Positions 1 to 8,203 of a stretch of 64,000 nucleotides of DNA are shown piece after piece (the first letter of the stretch is position 1; each line of letters begins with the position of its first letter). Both the position numbers and the translations under genes were made by a program. The notes beneath the pieces were generated by a model. It was not told the origin of the DNA and ran no database searches. It saw only the letters and a program-made list of their open reading frames with translations. Where the stretch lies: contig NZ_VXKK01000033.1 in NCBI RefSeq assembly GCF_008693105.1, positions 1 to 64,000 of the forward strand, read 5' to 3'. This DNA is from Corynebacterium flavescens (GTDB lineage Bacteria > Actinomycetota > Actinomycetes > Mycobacteriales > Mycobacteriaceae).

Positions 1-57
1 AACGATGCTGGCCGCATCACGGCGATACTCCTCGGTGAATCGACGTCGTTGTCCCAT
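1..57 (-). CDS. IS3-family transposase OrfA, N-terminal fragment
   Basis: This reading frame runs off the left edge of the window. It starts at ATG 57-55 and reads MGQRRRFTEEYRRDAASIV, the usual opening of the helix-turn-helix OrfA protein of IS3-family elements (RRRFTEEYRRDA type). A GGAAGG Shine-Dalgarno lies about 8 bases upstream. A left terminal inverted repeat follows behind the gene, at 101-125. OrfA would bind the IS ends, and a frameshifted OrfB would supply the DDE integrase domain; OrfB is outside the window. The family call is firm from the motif and the neighbouring IS end. The exact IS name cannot be given. Confidence 0.8.
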   Translation of the reverse strand, partial: MGQRRRFTEEYRRDAASIV

Positions 58-125
58 ATGAACATCCTTCCGCAAGACCACGTGGTCCCGCTAGTTTAGG
101 TGTCCACAACAAGAGGGTAACCCCA
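1..125 (-). mobile_element. IS3-family insertion sequence, left end only
   Basis: The IS tip reads TGGGGTTACCCTCTTGTTGT on the minus strand from base 125. It is followed by a promoter-sized leader and the start of orfA. The IS sits directly against HNH-gene sequence that matches an intact copy at 34920-35927 from base 126 onward, so the IS is inserted in that gene. The rest of the IS, and the target duplication on its far side, lie outside the window. Confidence 0.75.
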
Positions 126-126
126 G

Positions 127-696
127 TTGGATATGGCAGATGCTTTCCGAACTATTGACCACAAGCGGCCAGGGACAAGTTTTATCGCCCGCATGCTCGG
201 CAAAGCAGACGAGGCGACCACACGTACTCGTGTGACGACCATGGCAGTCCTCCAGTTGGAAGACTACGGGAAGCTTGTACGCCGCGAGCGCGATGATGTG
301 CTGGTACGCACCACTAGTGGGACTGTTATCACCGGCGCGCAACTTGTAGAGCGTGCCTGTGCCAACGAGGGTCTTATTACGGTGATAAGCCGGGCGCAGG
401 GGCCGGTGGACTTGTACCGCTTTGACCGCTTCGCCTCAACAAAGCAGCGCACGATGCTTGCAGAAGAGCATCCCACGTGTGCGTGGCCGGGCTGTAAGAC
501 CCCGGCAGAAAGAGGACAGTTTCACCATCTCACGCCGTGGAAGCACGGCGGGGAGACTAACGTTGCCAACCTGGTGACCTTGTGTAGTTATCACAACGGC
601 ATCAACGACGATGATCCGAATGCGCCGCCACGTCGCGGGCGCCTTACCCGCGACGGCGGGAAGATAATCTGGCAGCCCCCGCACACCAGCCGTTAG
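127..696 (+). pseudogene. HNH endonuclease, 5'-truncated by IS3 insertion
   Basis: This frame matches residues 146-335 of the intact HNH protein at 34920-35927 almost residue for residue. One difference is that GAPAARTR there is EATTRTR here, one residue shorter. The HNH nuclease core is complete: CAWPGC, then QFHHLTPWKHGG, then NLVTLCSYHNGIN. The first 145 residues are missing because the IS ends at base 125. They may survive left of the IS, outside the window. TTG 127 and ATG 133 could start a shortened product, but no Shine-Dalgarno is visible, so this is best read as a disrupted gene. The reading frame is otherwise open, which suggests that the disruption is recent. Confidence 0.8.
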
Positions 697-851
697 GCCA
701 ACCGGCCCAACGGTAACTTAAAGCACCACAAAACAAACCCAGCCTTGCGATAGCTAAGCGTTGCACAATCCAGCGGGTAACCCGCTTTGCGGTGGAAATG
801 TTCCCGGAAAATACCGACAACATCGCAGGTAGGACACCAACTTGTGTAGGT

Positions 852-896
852 TTAGGCGTCAGATTCGATAAGGGTGAAATCTCCAGCAGATTCCAT
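852..896 (-). other. Possible vestigial start of an ISL3-type transposase gene
   Basis: A 14-codon frame reads MESAGDFTLIESDA and then stops. A good Shine-Dalgarno (AAGGGG, about 9 bases upstream) precedes it. It lies about 90 bases inside the ISL3-like end at 985-1008 and points away from that end, as a transposase gene of that family would. Resemblance to transposase N-termini is from memory and is weak. It could be chance. Confidence 0.3.
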
Positions 897-902
897 GAAC
901 AA

Positions 903-960
903 AGTCCCCTTGTTGGTACTGGCTAGATTCAATACCTAAACCATCACCGACAAGGGGACT
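903..960 (+). repeat. Long inverted repeat, possible terminator
   Basis: AGTCCCCTTGTTGGT (903-917) pairs with ACCGACAAGGGGACT (946-960) over 15 positions, one of them a G-U wobble. The loop is 28 bases and is followed by CGTTTTAT. It may terminate transcription from the HNH remnant. The right arm survives in copy 2 but the left arm is lost there. Confidence 0.5.
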
Positions 961-984
961 CGTTTTATATCTGCCGCTCCCACC

Positions 985-1008
985 ATGCACTCTAAGGCCG
1001 GAAGAGCC
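985..1008 (-). repeat. ISL3-like terminal inverted repeat (copy 1, right end)
   Basis: On the minus strand this reads GGCTCTTCC, seven bases, then GAGTGCAT. From memory, this is the layout of the ends of corynebacterial ISL3 elements such as IS31831. The same layout bounds copy 2 of the HNH element. Confidence 0.6.
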
Positions 1009-1024
1009 GCTTATGCTGCTCTAA

Positions 1025-2521
1025 CTACTTATCGAGCTTGAGAGTCTTCTGGGTATAAGCCCACATCTCGTCATAGAGCTTCTCGTCCTTGGCCAGATTA
1101 ATGCCGTAGGAAGGAATCATCTCCTGGATCTTGTCGCCCCACTGGATCATGTGCTCACCGAAGCAACGCTCCAGCAGCTCCAGCATGGCGGCCGGTGCGA
1201 TGGAAGCTCCCGGGGAAGCGCCCAAGATGCCGGCGATGGAGCCTTCTTGGTTGTTGATCAAGGTGGTGCCAAACTCCAGGGAGCCAAACTGCGGTGCGCC
1301 TGCAGGCTTGATCACCTGGACGCGCTGACCTGCAACGACAGTCTCCCAGTCTTCCTCACGTGCAGAGGGAACGTACTCGCGCAGAGCCTCGACGCGGTCC
1401 GAGAAAGACTTGCGTACCTCGTCGATGAGGTACTTGGTGAGGCCAAACTCTTGGAAAGCCACGCCAAGGTAGGAGGTCAGATTGTCTGGGCGAATGGACT
1501 TGAAGAGGTCGAGGTTGCTTCCCTTCTTCAGGAACTTCGGGCTCCAGCCACCGTAAGGTCCAAAGAGAAGGCCCTTCTCACCGTCGATGACGCGAGTGTC
1601 CAAGTGCGGAACCGACATCGGGGGTGCGCCCACCGCTGCCTTGCCGTAGACCTTGGCCTCGTGTTGAGAGATAAGCTCCGGGTTCTTAGCGCGCAGCCAC
1701 AGGCCGGAAACCGGGAAGCCGGCGTATCCAGCAACTTCCTTGACACCGGCTTTGCGCAGCAGATCGAGGGCGTATCCGCCGGCGCCGACAAATACAAACT
1801 TGGCCTTAACTACCGTGATGTCCTTGGTGTGCAGGTTCTTGGTGTAGACCTTCCAGGCGCTGCCGTCGCGCTTGATGTCAATGACCTCATGCGCGTAACG
1901 GATCTCGGTTCCAGAGGCCTTAGCCGCCGTGAGGAACTGCTTGGTCAGAGCGCCGAAGTTGACGTCCGTTCCAGCCTCCGTCCACGAGATGGCGACCTTG
2001 TTATTGAAGTCGCGGTCTTGGGACATGAGGGGAAGCTTCTCGGTGAAAGTAGAAGGATCCGCAGAGAATTTCATATCCGGGAAAAGGTGATTAGCGCTCA
2101 AGGCCTCAAAGCGACGCTTGAGGTAGTCAACCTGAATCTCTCCCTGCGCGAAGGACACGTGAGGGACTTGGTTGATGAACTCGCGGGCCTCACTGAGGAT
2201 GCCGTTATCGAGCTGGTGAGACCAGAACTGGCGGGAGCGCTGAAACTTCTCGTTGACGCCGATCGCCTTGGAGATATCAATCCGGCCGTTCTTTTCCGGG
2301 GTGTAGTTAAGCTCACACAGGGCGGAGTGGCCGGTACCTGCGTTGTTCCACGGGGCGGAGGATTCCATGGCCGGGCCGTCGAGGCGCTCGAAGACGATCT
2401 GGGTCCAGCTAGGCTCTAGCTCGCGGAGCATGGCGCCCAAGGTGGCGCTCATGATACCGGCACCAATAAGTGCTACATCGACCTCATCTACAACCTGTGC
2501 TGTTTTCTTAGCGGAGGACAC
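1025..2521 (-). CDS. mqo: Malate:quinone oxidoreductase
   Basis: Membrane-associated FAD enzyme that oxidises malate to oxaloacetate and passes electrons to menaquinone. In corynebacteria it is the main malate-oxidising step of the TCA cycle. The 498-residue length is normal. An N-terminal Rossmann FAD motif (VALIGAGIMSATLG) and the Mqo-specific stretches AMESSAPWNNAGTGHSALCELNYTP and GILGASPGAS near the C-terminus are present. The start is GTG 2521 with an AGAGG ribosome site nine bases upstream. The gene is divergent from the hydrolase at 2795. Its stop (TAG) is 16 bases from the end of the HNH-element remnant, so its 3' flank is mobile DNA. Confidence 0.97.
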   Translation of the reverse strand: MSSAKKTAQVVDEVDVALIGAGIMSATLGAMLRELEPSWTQIVFERLDGPAMESSAPWNNAGTGHSALCELNYTPEKNGRIDISKAIGVNEKFQRSRQFWSHQLDNGILSEAREFINQVPHVSFAQGEIQVDYLKRRFEALSANHLFPDMKFSADPSTFTEKLPLMSQDRDFNNKVAISWTEAGTDVNFGALTKQFLTAAKASGTEIRYAHEVIDIKRDGSAWKVYTKNLHTKDITVVKAKFVFVGAGGYALDLLRKAGVKEVAGYAGFPVSGLWLRAKNPELISQHEAKVYGKAAVGAPPMSVPHLDTRVIDGEKGLLFGPYGGWSPKFLKKGSNLDLFKSIRPDNLTSYLGVAFQEFGLTKYLIDEVRKSFSDRVEALREYVPSAREEDWETVVAGQRVQVIKPAGAPQFGSLEFGTTLINNQEGSIAGILGASPGASIAPAAMLELLERCFGEHMIQWGDKIQEMIPSYGINLAKDEKLYDEMWAYTQKTLKLDK

Positions 2522-2781
2522 CTATTTTTACCTCTTCAAATTGGAGTTTGACTCAAGCGATGCCCGGCGGGGAACCTCGGCATCGCACGAATTATTGCAG
2601 TACCGTCGCGACGTATCCACCAGGTGCATCGGGAATGCGCCGCGCATTAGCAATTCACTCTACGCTCTTAGAGCAGGGAGTGATATTCCAACCCCGTTTG
2701 AATGTCCGGTTTTTACCATCTTGCTACCCCCTACTTCCCCAAGCAGATACTCCCCCAGATGTCGAAGTCACGCGCTCTGCC

Positions 2782-2787
2782 TAAACT
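2782..2787 (+). promoter_or_regulatory. Candidate -10 box for a leaderless transcript
   Basis: TAAACT fits the corynebacterial TANANT -10 pattern. It ends seven bases before ATG 2795, so transcription would begin at the start codon. No Shine-Dalgarno is present for that ATG. Confidence 0.4.
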
Positions 2788-2794
2788 CGGTTCC

Positions 2795-3817
2795 ATGATT
2801 GAGCAAGAACCACAATGGAAAACCGATATCCTCGGGGAGGATTATCAGGCCGCAACCTTGGACTTGGGCGAGGACCCCGATGGCCAAGGAGAGGTCTTTG
2901 CAACATTGGTTCGCTATCGGCCTGGCGGCCAAGACCCCGCCAAAGACCACCCCTCTCCCCCGCGACCAGCGTTGCTATGGGTCCACGGGATGACGGATTA
3001 CTTCTTCCAAGAGCACGTGGCGCGGCACTTCTTTGACAGTGGATACGATTTTTATGCCCTGGATCTACGCAAGTGTGGGCGCTCAAGGACCGAGGAGCAA
3101 ACCTGGCACTACGTCTCCGACTTGAAGCTCTACTTCGTTGATCTCGCCGCTGCCCTCGATGCCATCCCGAACCCGGACGTGGCACTCATCGCGCATTCCA
3201 CGGGGGGCCTCATCACGCCTTTGTGGCTAGACCATCTTCGCCGTGAGGATCCCTCCCGCTTCCACCGCATCAAGGGGCTCATCCTCGATAGCCCCTGGCT
3301 AGGAATGATGGGAGTTTCTCCTACCACCGTCAAGGCCCTGCAACCGGCCATCAACGCCTTGAGCAAGATCATCCCGCGGGCTCCCTTTCCCGGTGGTGGG
3401 CTAGCCACTTTCGGGCAGTCGATCCACAAGAGCCAGCATGGTGAGTGGGACTTCAATTTGACCTTCAAACCCCTCGGCGGCCACCGTAAGTACGTAGGCT
3501 GGCTAGCGGCTATTCTCAAAGGCTTCGATGAGATTCACTCCGGGCGCACGAAGGTGGGCGTGCCGGTGTTGACACTATGCTCAACCAAGTCCTACCTGGG
3601 ACAACCATATTCGAATAAAACCAACGAGGCCGACGTTGTTATAGACGTGGCACAAACGCAGCGCTGGGCAAAAGAACTCAGCCTTGACTACACCTTGCAC
3701 CGCATCCGTGGCGCAAGGCACGATGTCTTCTTGTCAATGGCCGGTCCGCGCGCTGAGGCTTTCGCCGCCTGCGACGCGTGGCTGAAACGCACGCTGCCGG
3801 CCGCCTCGGCGTCTTAG
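2795..3817 (+). CDS. Alpha/beta hydrolase (serine aminopeptidase S33 / lysophospholipase-like)
   Basis: A 340-residue alpha/beta-hydrolase fold protein. An HG oxyanion-hole segment (LLWVHGMTDYFFQEHVARHFF) is followed by the nucleophile elbow AHSTGG, and the likely catalytic His is in ARHDVFLS near the C-terminus. The substrate is unknown; monoacylglycerol or other lipid esters would fit the family. The frame is open from 2702, but ATG 2795 is preferred because a -10-like TAAACT sits seven bases before it. ATG 2759 is the alternative. The gene lies between mqo and mtr, as I recall for C. glutamicum, which supports a conserved but uncharacterised role. Confidence 0.85.
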   Translation: MIEQEPQWKTDILGEDYQAATLDLGEDPDGQGEVFATLVRYRPGGQDPAKDHPSPPRPALLWVHGMTDYFFQEHVARHFFDSGYDFYALDLRKCGRSRTEEQTWHYVSDLKLYFVDLAAALDAIPNPDVALIAHSTGGLITPLWLDHLRREDPSRFHRIKGLILDSPWLGMMGVSPTTVKALQPAINALSKIIPRAPFPGGGLATFGQSIHKSQHGEWDFNLTFKPLGGHRKYVGWLAAILKGFDEIHSGRTKVGVPVLTLCSTKSYLGQPYSNKTNEADVVIDVAQTQRWAKELSLDYTLHRIRGARHDVFLSMAGPRAEAFAACDAWLKRTLPAASAS

Positions 3818-3917
3818 GCGTCCATCTTTCACCAGAAGTTAGACTCGGCTCTTCGAGCCATATACAGTTCAAATAATAGTGTGCAACAGTTCCAGCCAGA
3901 TTCAGAGGAGAAAATAC

Positions 3918-5309
3918 ATGGCCACCCCCACCTACACGGTCGAGGAAGAATACGATCTCATCATCGTTGGCACCGGCTCCGGCAATTCCATCCCTGCACC
4001 GGAGTTCGATGACCAGAAGATCGCCATCGTCGAGGAGGGCCGCTTCGGCGGCACCTGCCTTAATGTGGGGTGCATTCCAACCAAGATGTACGTCTACGCC
4101 GCTGATCTAGCGTTGGCCGCCCGCGAGTCTGGTCATCTCGGACTAGATATGAGCGTCAATCACGTGGATTGGCAGGCCATCATCGACCGCGTATTTACCA
4201 ACCGCATTGACAAGATTGCCCAAGGCGGCGAGGAGTACCGGCGGGGCGAGGAAACCCCCAACATCACCGTTTATGATCAGCACGCCGTATTCGTTGCCCC
4301 GCGCACCCTCAAGATTGGTGAACATGTCATCCGTGGCAAGCGCATCGTCCTCGCCGCGGGTTCGCGCCCGACCATCCCTGAGGTCTATGCAACCTCTGGG
4401 GTGAAGTATTACACCAACGAGGACATCATGCGGATGCCGAAGCAGCCACGCAGCCTCATCGTGGTCGGCGGCGGATATATCGCGATGGAGTTCGCGCACG
4501 TCTTCGATGGCTTGGGCACTAAAGTCACCATTGTTAACCGCTCGTCTAGGCTACTGCGCTTCCTCGATGAGGACATCAGTGATCGTTTTAACGACATCGC
4601 CAAGCGCCGCTTTGACATCTCCTTCGGTACGGCGACGAAGCTCGAGGAGACCGCGGAAGGAGTCCGGCTCACCCTCGACAATGGGGATGTCATCGAAGCG
4701 GAAGCGATCCTCGTGGCTACAGGACGAACGCCCAACGGGGATCTCTTGCAGCTAGATAATGCGGGGGTAGAGATGCACGAGGATGGCCGCATCAAGGTCG
4801 ACGAGTACGGGCGTACCACCGCAGATGGCATCTGGGCGCTTGGCGATGTCTCCTCCCCCTACATGCTCAAGCACGTAGCCAACGCCGAGACGCGTGCTGT
4901 CCAGCACAATCTTCTGCACCCTGATGACCTGCACGCAATGCCCCATGACTTCGTGCCCTCGGCCATCTTTACTCATCCGCAGATCGCCACGGTGGGTATG
5001 GATGAGAAGGAAGCACGGGCCATGGGCTATGACGTCACGGTCAAAGTGCAGAACTTCGGGGATGTAGCCTATGGCTGGGCCATGAATGACCACACGGGCA
5101 TCTGCAAACTCATTGCGGATAAGAAGACTGGGCAGCTGCTGGGAGCTCATATCCTAGGCCCGCAGGCCTCGACGCTCATCCAACAGCTCATCACCGCCAT
5201 GGTCTATGACCTAGATATGCGGACCTTCGCCCGCTCCCAGTACTGGATTCATCCTGCCCTGCCCGAGGTCGTAGAAAATGCGATCCTGGGTTTGGAATGG
5301 GAAGACTAG
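3918..5309 (+). CDS. mtr: Mycothione reductase
   Basis: NADPH-dependent FAD disulfide reductase that regenerates mycothiol, the actinobacterial counterpart of glutathione. It has an FAD-binding GTGSGN motif, the redox-active pair in GGTCLNVGCIPTKM, a second Rossmann motif (VVGGGYIAMEF), the ATG..PN segment and the FAD ribityl site (WALGDVSSPYMLKHVANAE). The C-terminal HPALPEVVE supplies the catalytic His-Glu pair in the dimer. The start at ATG 3918 follows AGAGGAG; the longer frame from 3879 lacks such a site. Length is 463 residues, normal for the family. The closest alternatives, lipoamide dehydrogenase and mercuric reductase, fit the N-terminal sequence less well. Confidence 0.93.
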   Translation: MATPTYTVEEEYDLIIVGTGSGNSIPAPEFDDQKIAIVEEGRFGGTCLNVGCIPTKMYVYAADLALAARESGHLGLDMSVNHVDWQAIIDRVFTNRIDKIAQGGEEYRRGEETPNITVYDQHAVFVAPRTLKIGEHVIRGKRIVLAAGSRPTIPEVYATSGVKYYTNEDIMRMPKQPRSLIVVGGGYIAMEFAHVFDGLGTKVTIVNRSSRLLRFLDEDISDRFNDIAKRRFDISFGTATKLEETAEGVRLTLDNGDVIEAEAILVATGRTPNGDLLQLDNAGVEMHEDGRIKVDEYGRTTADGIWALGDVSSPYMLKHVANAETRAVQHNLLHPDDLHAMPHDFVPSAIFTHPQIATVGMDEKEARAMGYDVTVKVQNFGDVAYGWAMNDHTGICKLIADKKTGQLLGAHILGPQASTLIQQLITAMVYDLDMRTFARSQYWIHPALPEVVENAILGLEWED

Positions 5310-5365
5310 GATGCCAGTACTAGCGAGATTTAAGCGCTAGAGAAACAAGCGCCGACTACGAGATT

Positions 5366-6235
5366 CTAATCCTCATCCGGGAGGGTTAGAATCTCGTTTC
5401 CATCATCCGTGATGACGAGTGTGTGCTCGAACTGGGCGCTGAACTTGCCGTCAACGTTTTGCACGGTCCAGCCATTGTCCCAGATCTCATAATCCAGTGA
5501 GCCGAGGTTAATCATCGGCTCCACGGTCAGCGTCATGCCCGGCTCGAGGATGTCGCGGTAGGTCATGGAATCATAATGCAGGACAACGAGCCCGTTGTGA
5601 AAAGTGGTTCCCACGCCATGGCCGGTAAAGTCCTGCACGACGTTGTAGCCAAAACGCTTGGCATAAGACTCGATGACTCGGCCGATAACGTTAATCTCGC
5701 GGCCTGGCTTGGCAGCCCGAATGCCGCGCATCATGGCCTCGTGCGTGCGCTCAACGAGCAGCTTGTGCTCCTCAGAGACGTTGCCAGCAAAGAAAGTGGC
5801 GTTCGTGTCGCCGTGGGCACCGTTCTTATAGGCGGTGACGTCAATGTTGACGATGTCCCCGTCCTCGATGACGGTGTTATCCGGGATGCCGTGGCAGACA
5901 ATCTCGTTGAGCGAGACACAGCAGGACTTTGGAAAGTCCATGTATCCCAAGGTGGAGGGGTATGCGCCGTGGTCAAGCATGTACTCGTGGGCGATCCGGT
6001 CTAGCTCGGCAGTCTTTACCCCTGGGGCAACGGCCTTGCCGGCTTCTTTCAGGGCATTCGCGGCAATCTTCGAGGATTCCCGCATGGCCTCGATGACCTC
6101 GGGAGTCTGGATGAAAGGCTCACCGACGTTTTCTTGTACCGTTTCTTTCCAGGCATATTCCGGGCGCTCGATGGAATCAGGCACCGAAAGGATGGGGGTG
6201 GGCTTTTCTGGTTTTAGCTTTGCGCGATTACTCAT
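5366..6235 (-). CDS. map: Methionine aminopeptidase, type I
   Basis: Removes the initiator methionine from new proteins in the cytoplasm. The five metal ligands can be placed: Asp in IVNIDVTAY, Asp in HGDTNATF, His in GHGVGTTFH, Glu in LTVEPMI and Glu in QFEHTLVI. At 289 residues it has an N-terminal extension of about 40 residues (rich in Lys, Pro and Glu). This is the form found in actinobacteria with a second map gene, and it is distinct from the short map beside the ribosomal protein operon. It is convergent with mtr; the next gene upstream encodes a penicillin-binding protein. Confidence 0.95.
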   Translation of the reverse strand: MSNRAKLKPEKPTPILSVPDSIERPEYAWKETVQENVGEPFIQTPEVIEAMRESSKIAANALKEAGKAVAPGVKTAELDRIAHEYMLDHGAYPSTLGYMDFPKSCCVSLNEIVCHGIPDNTVIEDGDIVNIDVTAYKNGAHGDTNATFFAGNVSEEHKLLVERTHEAMMRGIRAAKPGREINVIGRVIESYAKRFGYNVVQDFTGHGVGTTFHNGLVVLHYDSMTYRDILEPGMTLTVEPMINLGSLDYEIWDNGWTVQNVDGKFSAQFEHTLVITDDGNEILTLPDED

Positions 6236-6277
6236 AGTTGCATGCTAGTCCCCTCATGCTGACTTAGTAGAACGCGG

Positions 6278-8131
6278 TTAGCCTTCGGCCGGAACAGGCA
6301 CCGCGGCCCCGGCGGGAGCAGCGCGGTAGGCATCGAGTTTTTGCAGGAAGCTATCGGTGATATTCACCGAAACGGTGGATCCGCCGCCTGAAGGTACGAG
6401 GGTGGCAAAGGCGATATCGTCGTCGCGATAACCGGTAAACCAGGCGTGCGATCCGCCGTTGAACTCGGCCTCACCGGTCTTGCCGTAGATCGTTCCGCCA
6501 GCCTTCATACCTGCGGCGGTACCGGCTACAACCACTTGGCGCATCATCGTCCGCACATTGTCCAGCACCTGCGGATCGGGAGCCGGAGCCTGGTCAGAGG
6601 CCTTCGTCTCATGTCCCGCAATGAGCGTGGGAAGCGGGGTCTTGCCTGCTGCCACCGTGGCAGATACCAGCGCCATGCCGAAGGGGCTGGCTAGATCAGC
6701 GCCCTGCCCGTAGCCGGCCTCGGTGCGCTCCAAAGGTGTCTCGCCTTCAGGAATAGCACCGGTGATGGTAGTAAGCCCGGGGATGTCAAAGTCGATGCCG
6801 AACCCAAATTCCTTGCCGATGTCGCGCAACTGGCCCTTGTCCAGTTTGGTTGAGATATCGGCAAAGGTGGTATTGCACGATTGCGCGAAAGCCTCAGAAA
6901 GCGGGACCGAACCGAGCGAGAAGCCGTTGTAGTTGGTCACCGTGCGGCCATAGATATTCATGGTGCCGGGACAAGGGACAATGCTTGCCGAATTGAGCCC
7001 TTGGTCTTTGATTCCCGCGGAAGCAGTGATGATCTTAAAGACCGAGCCCGGCGGGTACTGTCCCTGCAAAGCGATATCGCCCTTCTTATCGGCCGCGGCG
7101 GTCTGTGCGACCGCCAGAATCTCCCCCGTTGAGGGCCGGATGGCCACGAGCATCGCCTCGGACTCGGGGCGCAGGTCCACTGCTTCTTGCGCCGCGCGCT
7201 GCACGTTATAGTCCAAGCCAATGCGCACCGCTGGGGCGGGTGCGGGCTTATGGTACTCGACATCGCTCAGCGCGGCGCCGTTATCGTTGACCACCGCGAC
7301 GGACCAGCCGGCCGCGCCCTCCGTGTCATCGGAGACGATGCTGCGAACGCGCGAGAGAATATCGGGGGCTAGGCCAGCTTCTTTGGTAATGAGCGCCGGC
7401 TCCTCGTTGACGCGCACCCCGGGAATAGCCTCAAGCTCAGCGCGCATGGGCTCTATCTGTTTCTCGTTATACACGCCAACGGAATAGGAGCCATCCGTGT
7501 CTTCGAGATTCTTGGCTAGGTCCCCGGCATCCACCTGCGACACGGAATCATCGGCGGCGTGCTCTTTATCAATAATGCCCGATACCTTGGCCGCCAGAGG
7601 GCGCACATCGGCGATGCCTTCCTTGTCCACAACCACCCGGTAGCTCAAGCCCGGAGCCATGAGCTCAACACCGTCGGAGGAAACCACACTGGCGCGCTCG
7701 GCGGGAATGGAACGCAGCTGCAAGGCCTGGTGCGCGCCTAGGCTCGGGTGGATAAGGCTGGGAAGCCACCGCACCTGCCACTGAGAGCCCTTCTTGGTCA
7801 AGGTCATCTCGGTGTCATAGCTCAGGGTGCGATCCCTGGGAAGCTCCCAGTTCATCGTGTACTTGGCCGTCGCTATCGATTCCTGCTGGTTCACGTCATG
7901 CAGCTGAATATCCACCCCCTCTGCCTGCAGGCCCGAGAAGGTGGAATCAATGGCAGCGGTCGCCGCGTCGGGTTCATCAACGAGGGCGGCTAAGCCATCG
8001 CTGTTGCGAGACTGGAAATCCTCAATAAACTCCTCGGCCACAGGCTGCGCTGAGACCGGCTTGGGCGTGCATGCCACAAGCGACGTCGCTGCACACAAGG
8101 CGGCGCACAGCAGCGACATCATCTTCTTCAT
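6278..8131 (-). CDS. Penicillin-binding protein, lipoprotein with MecA-like N-domain
   Basis: D,D-transpeptidase that cross-links peptidoglycan outside the membrane. The N-terminus is a lipoprotein signal with lipobox LVAC (Cys 21), so the protein is probably lipid-anchored and not held by a membrane helix. Next comes an NTF2-like MecA-type domain (about residues 25-140), a dimerisation domain, and the transpeptidase with SVFK (active Ser), SCN and KTG. The chosen start at 8131 gives a normal signal peptide; the open frame continues upstream without a ribosome site. Corynebacteria have several such class B enzymes; this matches the pbp next to map in C. glutamicum. Confidence 0.9.
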   Translation of the reverse strand: MKKMMSLLCAALCAATSLVACTPKPVSAQPVAEEFIEDFQSRNSDGLAALVDEPDAATAAIDSTFSGLQAEGVDIQLHDVNQQESIATAKYTMNWELPRDRTLSYDTEMTLTKKGSQWQVRWLPSLIHPSLGAHQALQLRSIPAERASVVSSDGVELMAPGLSYRVVVDKEGIADVRPLAAKVSGIIDKEHAADDSVSQVDAGDLAKNLEDTDGSYSVGVYNEKQIEPMRAELEAIPGVRVNEEPALITKEAGLAPDILSRVRSIVSDDTEGAAGWSVAVVNDNGAALSDVEYHKPAPAPAVRIGLDYNVQRAAQEAVDLRPESEAMLVAIRPSTGEILAVAQTAAADKKGDIALQGQYPPGSVFKIITASAGIKDQGLNSASIVPCPGTMNIYGRTVTNYNGFSLGSVPLSEAFAQSCNTTFADISTKLDKGQLRDIGKEFGFGIDFDIPGLTTITGAIPEGETPLERTEAGYGQGADLASPFGMALVSATVAAGKTPLPTLIAGHETKASDQAPAPDPQVLDNVRTMMRQVVVAGTAAGMKAGGTIYGKTGEAEFNGGSHAWFTGYRDDDIAFATLVPSGGGSTVSVNITDSFLQKLDAYRAAPAGAAVPVPAEG

Positions 8132-8203
8132 GCCTTGGGATATTAGCAGCACTGACACGAAGAAATCCGCACCCCACACCGCAGAGTGAGAGCGCGAATT
8201 GCG

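Larger units (their letters stand above)
126..1008 (+). mobile_element. Remnant of HNH-carrying element (copy 1)
   Basis: Homology to the element at 34695-36072 covers the HNH gene and extends past its stop codon. It ends at a terminal inverted repeat at 985-1008 that resembles ISL3-family ends. Relative to copy 2, this copy carries about 133 extra bases between two ACCGACAA repeats (813-820 and 946-953). Its left end is hidden behind the IS3 insertion. The stretch 697-1024 holds no other gene. Confidence 0.6.

Noticed and set aside
813..953. A MITE with an 8-base target duplication in copy 1
   Set aside because: The octamers match, but the block between them has no terminal inverted repeats at its own ends; deletion in copy 2 is simpler.
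1151..2419. A 422-codon open frame on the plus strand across mqo
   Set aside because: It mirrors the codon structure of mqo, has no domain signature, and mqo itself is a clear full-length enzyme.
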